From contig NZ_FXLN01000002.1 in assembly GCF_900176635.1 (NCBI RefSeq), forward strand, positions 186,001 through 250,000: a stretch of DNA of 64,000 nucleotides, read 5' to 3'. The DNA is from Clostridium merdae (GTDB taxonomy: Bacteria > Bacillota > Clostridia > Oscillospirales > Acutalibacteraceae). Shown here piece by piece: positions 42,389 through 50,516 of the stretch; position 1 is the stretch's first letter; each line of letters begins with the position of its first letter. Made by a program: the position numbers and the translations under genes. The notes under the pieces were generated by a model. That model did no database searches. It saw only the letters and a list, made by a program, of their open reading frames with translations, and was not told the DNA's origin.

Positions 42389-42417
42389 TTGCTAAACAAA
42401 AATCTTTGTGGTATCAT
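42389..42417 (+). promoter_or_regulatory. Promoter of secG
   Basis: TTGCTA (42389-42394), 17 bases, TATCAT (42412-42417), about 35 bases before the start. Confidence 0.7.
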
Positions 42418-42453
42418 AATCACAAGTGTTTATTGTACGTTCGGAGGTACGCT

Positions 42454-42705
42454 ATGACTGGACTTGAAATTTTCTTTGGAGTAGTTTTGCTGTTATTCTC
42501 CATCGCTATTATAGTGATTATCCTTCTGCAGGAAGGCCAGCAGCAAAATTTAGGCGCAATAACTGGCGGCGCAGATACATTTTTGTCTAAAAACAAAGCA
42601 CGTTCCATCGATGCGTTTTTGTCACGCTGGACAAAAGTGATAGCGGTAGGCTTTTTCGTAATGGTAATTGCCATAAATGCGATTATGTTCTTCGCCGGGA
42701 AATAA
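42454..42705 (+). CDS. secG: Preprotein translocase subunit SecG
   Basis: SecG is the small non-essential SecYEG subunit. The 83-residue product has two membrane helices (residues 4-24 and 57-78) around the conserved loop EGQQQNLGAITGGADTFLSK. The ATG at 42454 lies behind CGGAGGT. secG-rnr is a conserved pair; a terminator between them would set their ratio. Confidence 0.95.
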   Translation: MTGLEIFFGVVLLLFSIAIIVIILLQEGQQQNLGAITGGADTFLSKNKARSIDAFLSRWTKVIAVGFFVMVIAINAIMFFAGK

Positions 42706-42718
42706 GAATGCAGCCGAA

Positions 42719-42748
42719 AAGCTCCGCTGAAAAGCGGGGCTTTTTTTT
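42719..42748 (+). terminator. Intrinsic terminator between secG and rnr
   Basis: The stem AAGCTCCGCT / AGCGGGGCTT (one G-U pair) has a GAAA loop and eight T. It ends only 18 bases before the rnr start, so read-through or a hidden promoter must serve rnr. Confidence 0.9.
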
Positions 42749-42765
42749 GAAAGGAAAGGGGAAAC

Positions 42766-44904
42766 ATGTTAAAAAAGAAGGAAAAAACACCGGCTGAATC
42801 CATTTTAAAAGCGCTTTCGAAGCTTCGTCATGCCATATCCTCAAAAGAGCTTCTTAAGAAAACAGGAATTAAAGACAAGAATGTCTTTTACGATACCCTC
42901 CACCAAATGCAGGAGAGCGGCGATATTTACGTGAATAAGCGGCATCAGGTATTTGGCAGAGTCGGTAAAACCAACCTTACGGGTACTGTTTTATCACTCT
43001 CAGAGGGCTTTGCGTTCATTCGCCCAGAGAGTGGTGGCGAAGATTTGTATGTATCCAGCGACCGCCTAAAGGGTGCAATTGTTGGTGATACCGTACTGTT
43101 GAAAAACGTAACGGAAACGGCTCGTGGCAAAAAAGCAGAAGTTGCCTCTGTTACAAAACGGCGTCAGCGGATTACCACCGGAACAGTGCGTAAATCGTAC
43201 AGTGGGTTTGAAATTGTACCAGATGTTGCAATTCGTTATAATCTGCCCACCCCAAAGGTGGATTTAAAGGGAGCTCGCCCCGGTGATAAGGTTCAGGTAG
43301 AATTGGTTCGTGTACCACGGCGTGAAAAACTGTCTGCCCGCGTAGTGAAAATATACGGCACGGCAGAAAGCGCAAAGATTTGTGCGGATGCGATTATAGA
43401 CCAGAATGGCATTGCTACGGTATTCCCGGATGCGGTACTCGACGAGGCCGCACGTGCGGCACAGCAGCCAATCACACAGGAAGAAATCAATAACAGGCTT
43501 GATTTGCGTGAGGAAATGATTTGCACTATTGATGGTGCGGATGCCAAAGACCTCGATGATGCAATCAGCGTACGCCGTACCGAGCGCGGCTTTGAATTGG
43601 GCGTGCATATCGCAGACGTTTCTCACTATGTTGTGGAAGACAGTGCAATTGATGAAGAGGCCTTCCAGCGTGGCACCTCGGTTTACTTTGCAGACCGAGT
43701 GATTCCTATGCTGCCTAAAGAGCTCTCAAATGGTGCCTGTTCTTTGAATGCAGGCGAAGACAAGCTCACGTTCTCCGCTCTCATCCGTTTGGACGAAACC
43801 GGTGGGATTGTTAGCTATCGTTTTCAAAAGACAGTGATTCACTCCAAGGTGCGCGGTGTGTATTCTGAGGTGAACCGCATTTATAGCGGTGAAGCAGAAC
43901 AACCCTTGCTAGACAAATACGCCCCCGTTTTAGATTCACTCAGTGCGGCAAGAGAACTGGCAAAAATACTAGAGAACCGTTCCCGCCAAAAAGGTTCTAT
44001 GGATTTTGACAGTGGAGAATCAATGTTTATACTCGATAAAAACGGTGTGTGCATTGATATAAAACCTCGTGTACAGGGTGAAGCGGAAAAAGTAATTGAA
44101 CAGTTAATGATTACCGCCAATCAGGCGGCGGCAAAGCTTGCAAAAGAAGAACAGCTTCCTTTTGTGTACCGCATTCATGAAAACCCAGATCCCGAGCGCA
44201 TTAAGGCGCTTGTGAGCTTAGCGGCGGCACTTGGGTTTTCAACCCAGCGTCTTCGTTCCGAAAAGCCATCCCCTGCCGATTTTTCAGAACTGCTGGATCA
44301 GGTAAGGGGAACACCTGCAGAGCAGGTAGTCTCTCACCAAGTACTGCGTACCATGGAAAAAGCAAAATATTCTACGGAGCCGATTGGTCATTTCGGCTTA
44401 TCGCTAGCCGATTATTGCCACTTTACTTCACCAATTCGCCGTTACCCCGACCTGGCAATTCACCGGATTTTGTCACAGTCGAAAACCTTAGGGCAAATTG
44501 AATTGTCCCTCCGATTTGCGTCGTTTGCGGCGGCTGCGGCATCTGAATCCTCAAAGAGTGAGGTTCGCGCCATGACTGCTGAGCGCAGTGCGGAAGATTG
44601 CTATAAAGCAGAGTTTATGAAAGCGCATATTGGCGAAGAGTTTAATGGGGTTGTAAGCGGTGTTACACAGCGCGGTGTATTTGTAAGGCTTGAGAGCAGC
44701 GTAGAGGGCTTTGTGCCCATTGGCGCATTCCCTAACGCGAACTACAAGTTCGACGGCGTCGTAACACAGGTAGACGAGCGCACCGGTAACCGCATTACCA
44801 TTGGAACGCCAATGAGAATCGTGGTTGCAGCGTCCGATATTCCCACTGGTCGTATTGATTTTATGCCTGCGGGACAAGAAATAAATTCCAACCAAACGGT
44901 ATAA
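42766..44904 (+). CDS. rnr: Ribonuclease R
   Basis: RNase R is a 3'-5' exonuclease that degrades structured RNA. The 712-residue protein has a winged-helix start, cold-shock/OB domains (TGTVLSLSEGFAFIRPESGG), the RNB active site TIDGADAKDLDDAIS and ADVSHYVVEDS, then the S1 domain (GVVSGVTQRGVFVRLESSVE). AAAGGAAAGGGG precedes the ATG. The smpB gene that usually follows rnr is not here. Confidence 0.96.
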   Translation: MLKKKEKTPAESILKALSKLRHAISSKELLKKTGIKDKNVFYDTLHQMQESGDIYVNKRHQVFGRVGKTNLTGTVLSLSEGFAFIRPESGGEDLYVSSDRLKGAIVGDTVLLKNVTETARGKKAEVASVTKRRQRITTGTVRKSYSGFEIVPDVAIRYNLPTPKVDLKGARPGDKVQVELVRVPRREKLSARVVKIYGTAESAKICADAIIDQNGIATVFPDAVLDEAARAAQQPITQEEINNRLDLREEMICTIDGADAKDLDDAISVRRTERGFELGVHIADVSHYVVEDSAIDEEAFQRGTSVYFADRVIPMLPKELSNGACSLNAGEDKLTFSALIRLDETGGIVSYRFQKTVIHSKVRGVYSEVNRIYSGEAEQPLLDKYAPVLDSLSAARELAKILENRSRQKGSMDFDSGESMFILDKNGVCIDIKPRVQGEAEKVIEQLMITANQAAAKLAKEEQLPFVYRIHENPDPERIKALVSLAAALGFSTQRLRSEKPSPADFSELLDQVRGTPAEQVVSHQVLRTMEKAKYSTEPIGHFGLSLADYCHFTSPIRRYPDLAIHRILSQSKTLGQIELSLRFASFAAAAASESSKSEVRAMTAERSAEDCYKAEFMKAHIGEEFNGVVSGVTQRGVFVRLESSVEGFVPIGAFPNANYKFDGVVTQVDERTGNRITIGTPMRIVVAASDIPTGRIDFMPAGQEINSNQTV

Positions 44905-44960
44905 ATTGGGTATAAAAGTCCAACATATTAGCATATGATAAACCGAAAGGCGGAGCTAAT

Positions 44961-45221
44961 ATGGAAACTGTACTCAAGATGATCCAGCAGACGGTAAAGC
45001 CGATGGAGGCAGTAAGGCAGGATTCTGGAATTTTACAAGAGTTGAGGGAAGTTTCAAGGCTGATGGCCTGCAATGAAAGATGGTTTCAAATGGAGTGCAA
45101 TGAAGACTTGATTGATGCCTGTGTGCACCAACGCATTGAGCTTCTGGCGCGTTATCGTCATCTATTGCAGGAGGCAAAACGGCAGGGAATTTCAGCTTCT
45201 CCTTTTTCAAATTTGGAATAA
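44961..45221 (+). CDS. DUF2508 (YaaL-like) protein
   Basis: The 86-residue soluble protein is mostly helical. The stretch MECNEDLIDACVHQRIELLA with RYRHLLQEAKRQ fits the DUF2508/YaaL pattern, a small protein usually encoded just before bofA. That neighbour is present here, which supports the call. Function is unknown. AAAGGCGGAG precedes the ATG. Confidence 0.75.
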   Translation: METVLKMIQQTVKPMEAVRQDSGILQELREVSRLMACNERWFQMECNEDLIDACVHQRIELLARYRHLLQEAKRQGISASPFSNLE

Positions 45222-45250
45222 ACCCGGCGGTCATCCACCGCCTGGTTTTG
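45220..45250 (+). terminator. Terminator between the YaaL-like gene and bofA
   Basis: AAACCCGGCGGT / ACCGCCTGGTTT (one mismatch) has a 5-base loop and ends GGTTTTG. The first arm overlaps the stop codon. Confidence 0.7.
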
Positions 45251-45310
45251 CTTTTTCGCTGAGCATAGCTCAATGAAAAGCAGGAACGCAAAGAAAAAGG
45301 AGGCGGTCTG

Positions 45311-45574
45311 GTGCCAAGCATGACGACCATTTTGGTAGCAGTAGGTATCTTTTTACTCCTCGCGGCGCTTCAAGCGCTGTTGGGCTCCAGGCGACCAATG
45401 CAGCGTGCGGCAGGCGGTATTATTATCGGTGTTGGCACGTTGGCAGTGGTGAATCTTACCGGGTTATTTACGGGAGTAAGTATTCCGGTTAGTTTGTTCA
45501 GTCTCGGTGTTTCCGCCGCAGGCGGAATACCGGGGGTTACACTGCTGCTTTTGCTAAACCTTATATTTCTATAA
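45311..45574 (+). CDS. bofA: BofA-family protein (pro-sigma-K processing inhibitor)
   Basis: BofA in Bacillus restrains the SpoIVFB protease in the forespore membrane. The 87-residue product has two to three hydrophobic segments (residues 4-21, 31-50, 63-86) and the typical ending GGIPGVTLLLLLN. The start is a GTG at 45311 behind AGGAGG. It suggests a spore-forming ancestry, although BofA also occurs in non-sporulating Clostridia. Confidence 0.85.
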   Translation: MPSMTTILVAVGIFLLLAALQALLGSRRPMQRAAGGIIIGVGTLAVVNLTGLFTGVSIPVSLFSLGVSAAGGIPGVTLLLLLNLIFL

Positions 45575-45577
45575 AAG

Positions 45578-45612
45578 ACCGGCGGTTGGGGATTCCCACC
45601 GCTGGTTTTTTT
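45578..45612 (+). terminator. Intrinsic terminator of bofA
   Basis: ACCGGCGGT / ACCGCTGGT (one mismatch) has an 11-base loop and T7. The arms resemble those of the terminator before bofA. Confidence 0.85.
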
Positions 45613-45874
45613 ATGTAATCTATTGGGAGTAAATTGTTTAAAATGTAAACATCATCTTATTTGATTCTCTTTATATTGCCTTTCAAATAGCTTTTGTAAG
45701 AGTAGAAAAAATAATGAGAACGTTACCTTAAATTCACATAAAAAGTAAAAATGTATGTGAATGCTTTTCCCGGTGTTGCCTTGTTATTATTCCAAAAGTT
45801 ATGGTATAATTGTGAAAAATAGATTGGCGAATAAAGCGAGCAAAGGTCGCTTTTTCTCTTTGGGAGGGCTACGA
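45613..45874. other. azlC upstream region
   Basis: It holds AT-rich sequence, then the promoter TTGTTA - 18 bases - TATAAT (45781-45810), and a hairpin AAAGCGA / TCGCTTT (45833-45853) with a T-run to 45855, which could attenuate azlCD. No gene is seen before 45875; the frame upstream in phase with azlC crosses the promoter. Confidence 0.6.
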
Positions 45875-46576
45875 TTGAAGGAAAAGCGGCATCTTTTGCG
45901 AGAAGCGTTTACGCATACTGTGCCGGTTATGACCGGTTATCTTTTTCTAGGCTTTGCATTTGGTGTGTTTTTGCAGAGCAAGGGCTATGGGCTACCGTGG
46001 GCGCTGCTCATGAGTGTGTTTATCTACGCTGGCTCCATGCAGTTTGTTACGGTTGATTTATTAGCGGGAGCGGCTTCTCTAGTGAGTGCAGCAATTATGA
46101 CTTTTATGGTAAATGCAAGGCATTTATTTTACGGAATCGCAATGCTCAGTGAGTTCCGTGAAATGGGTCGTAAAAAACCATATCTCATTTTTTCACTTAC
46201 CGACGAAACATTTTCTCTGTTCTGCGGGCTCAAAGAGCCGCCAGGGCCAGACAGAAAGCGCTTGCTATTTTACATAGCCATACTGGATCAAATGTACTGG
46301 GTGCTTGGCAGTGTGGCAGGTTCGGTGTTTGGATCCATCTGGCACATTCCCTCCAAGGGGATAGATTTTGTGATGACTGCGCTGTTCACGGTTATCTTCC
46401 TTGAGCGTTGGAAAACCGAGGAAGACCACACAGCGTCTATTCTAGGAATTATAATATCGCTCGTTTGCCTGTTGGTGTTTGGCTCCTCCGGCTTTGTTAT
46501 TCCGGCCATGCTCTCCATTGCCGCGGTTTTCTTACTGCTGCGTGGCAGGCTGGAAAAGAAGGAGGGTGCACAATGA
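45875..46576 (+). CDS. azlC: AzlC-family amino acid exporter subunit
   Basis: AzlC with AzlD exports branched-chain amino acids or analogues. The 233-residue membrane protein has the family motifs TVPVMTGYLFLGFAFGV, FIYAGSMQFV and MVNARHLFYGIAM. I start it at the TTG at 45875 behind GGGAGGG. The stop overlaps azlD by four bases. Confidence 0.93.
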   Translation: MKEKRHLLREAFTHTVPVMTGYLFLGFAFGVFLQSKGYGLPWALLMSVFIYAGSMQFVTVDLLAGAASLVSAAIMTFMVNARHLFYGIAMLSEFREMGRKKPYLIFSLTDETFSLFCGLKEPPGPDRKRLLFYIAILDQMYWVLGSVAGSVFGSIWHIPSKGIDFVMTALFTVIFLERWKTEEDHTASILGIIISLVCLLVFGSSGFVIPAMLSIAAVFLLLRGRLEKKEGAQ

Positions 46577-46905
46577 CAGCAATTCATGGGCTGCTTTTGG
46601 TAGGGGTGGTTGCGGTAGTTACGCTACTCACTCGTTCTGCACCGTTTTTGCTTTTTCCGGCTGACCAGGGTACACCCGGGTGGGTGATTTATTTGGGCAG
46701 GGTGCTTCCATCCGCAGTGATCGGTATGCTGATTATTTACTGCCTGCGTGGGGCAACCCCTCTTTCGTTCCCCTATGGCATTCCAGAGGGGGCTGCACTG
46801 CTTACGGTGGTTCTGTTGCACTTGTGGAAGCGCAACACCCTGCTGAGCATTGCGGGCGGAACAGTTTTGTATATGGTATTGGTGCAGCTTGTGTTCACAA
46901 CATAA
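46573..46905 (+). CDS. azlD: AzlD-family amino acid exporter subunit
   Basis: This is the small partner of AzlC. The 110-residue product has four hydrophobic segments and TLLTRSAPFLLFP. The ATG overlaps the azlC stop (ATGA), so synthesis is coupled. Confidence 0.93.
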   Translation: MTAIHGLLLVGVVAVVTLLTRSAPFLLFPADQGTPGWVIYLGRVLPSAVIGMLIIYCLRGATPLSFPYGIPEGAALLTVVLLHLWKRNTLLSIAGGTVLYMVLVQLVFTT

Positions 46906-46937
46906 TAAAATGGTCGTTATTCTGTAGGAGGGAACGT

Positions 46938-47678
46938 ATGAAAGCGGTTTTGGAAGTATGCGTTGATACAGTGGACTCTGCATTTGAGGCACAGCGTGCC
47001 GGAGCGGATCGGCTTCTTCTCTGCTCCGGGCTCCAGCTTGGCGGAATTACACCAAATATTAATTTCTTCTATGAGGTACGCAATCGGCTGGATTTGCCAA
47101 TCTCTGTTTTGGTGAGGCCGCATTTTGGTGACTACTGCTGTTCCCCAGCGGAGTTTGAAATGATGAAGGATGATATTGCTCTGTATCGGGATGCAGGTGC
47201 AGACGCCGTTCAAACCGGAATACTTCTGCCCGATGGCTCTCTGGATGTACTTCGAATGGATGAGCTAATCGTTCAAGCAAAAGATATGAAGATGGTATTA
47301 GGCCGTGCGTTTGACGAGTGCCGCGAACCGGAAGAAGCCTTTCAGCGGGCGAGGATGATGGGCTTTGGTGGCCTTGTCACCTCCGGCCAGTGCCGCCGCA
47401 GCTATGATGGCCGTAGCCTAATAGCACGCTTACTCCTCAATGCAAATGATATGGAGATTGTGGTAGCGGGCGACATGGAGCCGCAGGAATTTGCGGCGTT
47501 CCGGCGGGTTACAGCGGCATCTGTTTATCAAGGTGCTTGGCTTAAAAAGACAGAGAGTGCAATGCAGTACCGTAAAAAACAACGCTGTGAGCAACCGACA
47601 AGTGCACAGGACTACATGGTTTGGCAAACAGATACACAAAAAATCGCCGCCATGCGCGCAGCAATGGACGGCGAGTAA
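46938..47678 (+). CDS. cutC: CutC-family protein
   Basis: CutC is a TIM-barrel protein once linked to copper tolerance; its reaction is unclear. The 246-residue product has LEVCVDTVDSAFEAQRAGAD, the VRPHFGDYCCSPAEF region and a GRAFDE motif. The ATG at 46938 lies behind GTAGGAGGG. It is convergent with the next gene with a one-base gap. Confidence 0.92.
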   Translation: MKAVLEVCVDTVDSAFEAQRAGADRLLLCSGLQLGGITPNINFFYEVRNRLDLPISVLVRPHFGDYCCSPAEFEMMKDDIALYRDAGADAVQTGILLPDGSLDVLRMDELIVQAKDMKMVLGRAFDECREPEEAFQRARMMGFGGLVTSGQCRRSYDGRSLIARLLLNANDMEIVVAGDMEPQEFAAFRRVTAASVYQGAWLKKTESAMQYRKKQRCEQPTSAQDYMVWQTDTQKIAAMRAAMDGE

Positions 47679-47679
47679 T

Positions 47680-48279
47680 TTATTCTTTTGGCTGTTTTTT
47701 CATACCCATTTCAGTGAGTGTTTCAGCCATCATCTTTTGGTCTTTGGTAACCGCTGCTAGCATAGCGCGGTAGATAATATCTGGGTCTTGTTGAAAATTG
47801 AGCTTAACCAGATTCGCCTGCTGTAAATCAGGAACGTAAAGCGAGAGCGACATAAGCTCCATATCGCCGCCAGAAATATGGCAGTTTACCTGGTAGCCGT
47901 TATTTGTGTGGGTAATTTCTACGGCGTTTTCTTCTTCCCGCTTCATGCGGGATAAAAGCTGGAGCGCCGCGGTAAGGGTACGCTGGCGAACTGCTGTCGG
48001 AATAGTGGCATCCAGCTGGTTTGCAATGACCCGAGCTGATTCCCCGGGAGTGCAGAGCCCGTTTTTTATTACAATGCTGCCTTTGTCGATTAAATCGGAA
48101 AGCGCAGTCGTAATTTCAAAATAATTGGCCAGCCCGTTCTCCTGCAAAATGTCGATAATATCTTCTTTGCGGAACGGTGAATCTACGCTGACCAGAAGGT
48201 AACAAATTAAAATGCGGATTTCCTTGGTGTTTCTCAGGCCGCCCGGCTCAATTCCCGCGGCAAATGCGTCAAATTTCAT
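47680..48279 (-). CDS. DUF4364 family protein
   Basis: The 199-residue protein has an N-terminal winged-helix-like segment (NTKEIRILICYLLVSVDSPF ... ENGLANYFEITTALSDLIDK) and a C-terminal alpha/beta part. This matches DUF4364, a Clostridia-specific family thought to be transcription-related. The ATG at 48279 lies behind GGAGGTG. Its target is unknown. Confidence 0.85.
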   Translation of the reverse strand: MKFDAFAAGIEPGGLRNTKEIRILICYLLVSVDSPFRKEDIIDILQENGLANYFEITTALSDLIDKGSIVIKNGLCTPGESARVIANQLDATIPTAVRQRTLTAALQLLSRMKREEENAVEITHTNNGYQVNCHISGGDMELMSLSLYVPDLQQANLVKLNFQQDPDIIYRAMLAAVTKDQKMMAETLTEMGMKKQPKE

Positions 48280-48346
48280 GCGGCACCTCCGGCAATCAAT
48301 AATCTACTAATTTAGTATATCATGAAAAGAGAAAATCCGCAAAGGC

Positions 48347-48760
48347 TCAGTCCAATTCTTTCTTATTATTTTTGCTGAGTATTTCGCTCGCTTTTCGAAG
48401 CAGTTCTTCCTTTTGCGTGGAGGAACAGGCACGAAAAAATGCTATGAGCTGCAATTCATCTTTTTTCAAATCGTAAATGTGGCTGTTATTGTCTGTAATT
48501 CGTTTTGCGCTCACTTTCCCCCAGGATGAAGAATCATTGAGCATGAGAGATAAATCCTCCTGCCCCAATAGCTCCGGTAAGCTGATGCAAAACACCTGAG
48601 ACAGTAGGATAAGTGACGAAATGTCTGGTGTTGTTTTACCCGATTCATAGTAGGAGTAGGTGGAACGATCAATATTGAGCACATTTGCAAGGTGTTGCTG
48701 CGTGTAACCGCACTTTTCCCTGAAAATCCGCAAGTTTTTACCAATGGTACTCAGTGACAT
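48347..48760 (-). CDS. XRE-family transcriptional regulator
   Basis: The 137-residue protein has the helix-turn-helix CGYTQQHLANVLNIDRSTYS followed by YYESGKTTPDISSL (residues 17-50) and a C-terminal helical part with KKDELQLIAFFRACSSTQKE that may dimerise or sense a signal. An inverted repeat in its upstream region may be an autoregulatory site. Targets are unknown. Confidence 0.85.
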   Translation of the reverse strand: MSLSTIGKNLRIFREKCGYTQQHLANVLNIDRSTYSYYESGKTTPDISSLILLSQVFCISLPELLGQEDLSLMLNDSSSWGKVSAKRITDNNSHIYDLKKDELQLIAFFRACSSTQKEELLRKASEILSKNNKKELD

Positions 48761-48795
48761 AGTATCACTCTTTCTTGGGAGCTTAATATATTAAT

Positions 48796-48823
48796 TATAT
48801 GTTATCCCAGAATTAAACATATA
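48796..48823 (-). promoter_or_regulatory. Inverted repeat upstream of the XRE regulator
   Basis: TATATGTT (48796-48803) and AACATATA (48816-48823) are perfect inverted half-sites with a 12-base spacer. A -10-like TATAAT (minus strand, 48799-48794) overlaps one half-site, as for an autorepressor. Confidence 0.45.
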
Positions 48824-48921
48824 GTTATGTGATTTTCTTTCACTTATTCAAGACAAGGAATTTTTATTTTTTCGATAATAGAATACAGAAGTGCATGGAA
48901 TAAAAAACTGAGCAAGTCCAC

Positions 48922-48950
48922 TTGACGAACTCGTTTCTTTTTTGTATACT
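48922..48950 (+). promoter_or_regulatory. Promoter of tRNA-Thr
   Basis: TTGACG (48922-48927), 17 bases, TATACT (48945-48950), 27 bases before the mature tRNA. Confidence 0.8.
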
Positions 48951-48976
48951 ATATTGGCTGAATAAAAGAATAATAT

Positions 48977-49051
48977 GCTGGTGTGGCTCAATGGCAGAGC
49001 AGCTCATTCGTAATGAGCAGGTTGTCGGTTCGATTCCGACCACCAGCTCCA
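48977..49051 (+). tRNA. tRNA-Thr, anticodon CGT
   Basis: A full cloverleaf can be drawn: acceptor stem 48977-48983 with 49041-49047; D arm GCTC/GAGC; anticodon stem GCTCA/TGAGC with loop TTCGTAA (anticodon CGT at 49009-49011); T arm GTCGG/CCGAC with TTCGATT; encoded CCA at 49049-49051. It reads ACG codons. Confidence 0.95.
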
Positions 49052-49056
49052 TAATG

Positions 49057-49105
49057 AATTAAGCTGAAGCAGATACAATTTTGTAACTGCTTCAGCTTAA
49101 TTTTT
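49057..49105 (+). terminator. Terminator after tRNA-Thr
   Basis: A perfect 16-bp stem (49057-49072 with 49087-49102), 14-base loop and T-run. Confidence 0.9.
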
Positions 49106-49156
49106 ATGCTACAATGAGAGAAATCAACTAGAATTAACCTTAGGAGGGCACAGGGC

Positions 49157-49453
49157 GTGGAATATTCAGCCGTTGCGTTAGTATTCATTGCCGGATTATT
49201 GGCTTATAACGAAATTTCGGCCTTAAAGAAAGTGATTGCGAGCCAAGAAAAGCGACTCAATCAATTAGCGAAGCTGACAGGCCATGAGGATTTATCTTCC
49301 CACTGGGTATCTGATGAAATAAAAGAGCAGATTATTCAGCTAAAGCGGGACGGTAAAAATGTGGAAGCCGTTAAAAAGGTTCGTGAGCACACGCAAATGG
49401 ATTTACTTGAAGCAAAACAATATGTAGATAATTTGAATGAAGAGATAGAATGA
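49157..49453 (+). CDS. Small membrane-anchored protein with an L7/L12 C-terminal-like domain
   Basis: The 98-residue protein has one N-terminal membrane helix (residues 4-20), a short coiled-coil-like stretch (20-42), and then IIQLKRDGKNVEAVKKVREH followed by TQMDLLEAKQYVD (59-92). The last part follows the pattern of the ribosomal L7/L12 C-terminal domain, which recruits translation factors. The start is a GTG at 49157 behind AGGAGGGC. The function is unknown; a ribosome or factor tether at the membrane is speculation. Confidence 0.7.
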   Translation: MEYSAVALVFIAGLLAYNEISALKKVIASQEKRLNQLAKLTGHEDLSSHWVSDEIKEQIIQLKRDGKNVEAVKKVREHTQMDLLEAKQYVDNLNEEIE

Positions 49454-49523
49454 AATATCCTCTTTTCTTATTTATATGTATTCTATGAACTATGAGCGTA
49501 TTTAAAACATTTATACTACAAAG

Positions 49524-49566
49524 AAAAACCATGTGAACGTTAGCGTTCACATGGTTTAATTTTTTA
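49524..49566. terminator. Bidirectional terminator between the convergent genes
   Basis: A perfect 14-bp stem AAACCATGTGAACG / CGTTCACATGGTTT (49526-49557), TTAG loop; T-rich downstream on the plus strand and A-rich upstream. Confidence 0.85.
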
Positions 49567-49657
49567 TAGTTAAGTTATCAATACTAATTGAAACAATGTA
49601 TGTTGTAAAAAAGTCTAAAATTCAGGAATGACTAATGGTAGGAGCAACTAAGACAGG

Positions 49658-50311
49658 CTATACTTTAACAACAATACCCCAAAGGCGGATTAAATCCGCT
49701 GCCTGGAGCATATTGATTTTCGCTCCTTTTAACTCAATTGGAGGGGAGGACACAGTGGGTGCGGCCAAATCGCTGTCTGTAAAGTCAATGTTCGCCAGTA
49801 ACGTTTTATAAAAGTTGTTCTTTAAGAATTTGGATTTACTCGCTTCAAAATTCTTTAGCTTAGCTTCCGCCATGGATGATTCGGTGAAATCAACTTCTTC
49901 AAACAGAACATCTGTCAATTTACTCCTGTCAAAGCAAGCGTATTGCAGGTTGGTATCTTTAAAAACAGTCTTCTTTATCACCGTTTCGCTCATATCCAAT
50001 CCCATACATTTACAAGAAACAAAGATGCACCTCTCAAAATAGGCATCCGTAAATTCGGTGTTCGAGAAGTCGCAGGATTGAAATATAACATCAGTAAAAC
50101 TGGCTTTTTGGAACTTACAGGCATGAAAGGTACAATTATCAAAAACACTCTCTTTAATTTCGATACTGTAAAAATCTTCGCCTTGAATAACGGTCTCATT
50201 GCTTTTTATTGCGGAAATGGGCAGCTCGGACTCAAGAAACTCTTTCGCATAAGCAGAAAAGTTATTTGTTCGTATAAACTCCTCGGGTAACTGCGGGCTA
50301 GCTTTATTCAT
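49658..50311 (-). CDS. Pentapeptide-repeat protein, Qnr-like
   Basis: The 217-residue protein is built of A(D/N)LXX-type pentapeptide repeats from about residue 55 to 190 (for example FDNCTFHACKFQKASFTDVI), which fold into a right-handed beta-helix mimicking DNA. Its length matches Qnr (about 218) and the C-terminus ELKGAKINMLQAADLIRLWG recalls the Qnr end. Qnr-type proteins shield gyrase and topoisomerase IV from quinolones. Whether this one does so is not shown. I start it at the ATG at 50311 behind AGGTGATT. Confidence 0.8.
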   Translation of the reverse strand: MNKASPQLPEEFIRTNNFSAYAKEFLESELPISAIKSNETVIQGEDFYSIEIKESVFDNCTFHACKFQKASFTDVIFQSCDFSNTEFTDAYFERCIFVSCKCMGLDMSETVIKKTVFKDTNLQYACFDRSKLTDVLFEEVDFTESSMAEAKLKNFEASKSKFLKNNFYKTLLANIDFTDSDLAAPTVSSPPIELKGAKINMLQAADLIRLWGIVVKV

Positions 50312-50346
50312 AGTAATCACCTTTTTATGTTTACTTCTAAAGCTTA

Positions 50347-50375
50347 ATACTAGCACCAATACAATGCGTCGTCAA
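50347..50375 (-). promoter_or_regulatory. Promoter of the pentapeptide-repeat gene
   Basis: On the minus strand TTGACG (50375-50370), 17 bases, TAGTAT (50352-50347). Confidence 0.7.
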
Positions 50376-50476
50376 TTGGGTGTGTATACTTCTTAAGGCG
50401 AAACAACTAACTCGGCCCCCGCGTAATAGATAATCAAAACGTAATTTAACGATTACTAAAGCTACAAGAATAATTG

Positions 50477-50516
50477 AAGCAGCTCCCAATGAATATTTCG
50501 GGGAGCTGCTTTTTTA
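50477..50516. terminator. Hairpin after the Nim-like gene
   Basis: AAGCAGCTCCC (50477-50487) pairs with GGGAGCTGCTT (50501-50511). The T-run is strong only in the plus direction, but by position it would end the minus-strand Nim-like transcript. Confidence 0.65.

Larger units (their letters stand above)
42149..42453. other. Intergenic region between the topoisomerase pair and secG
   Basis: It holds a terminator at 42303-42329 and the secG promoter. The first 150 bases contain a loose inverted repeat (CAATTGAAAATGC ... CTCAATTG) and nothing else I can name. Confidence 0.6.

Noticed and set aside
48864..49188. Minus-strand frames over the tRNA (GGRNRTDNLL- and GIEPTTCSL-type peptides)
   Set aside because: These are the well-known false translations of tRNA antisense strands.
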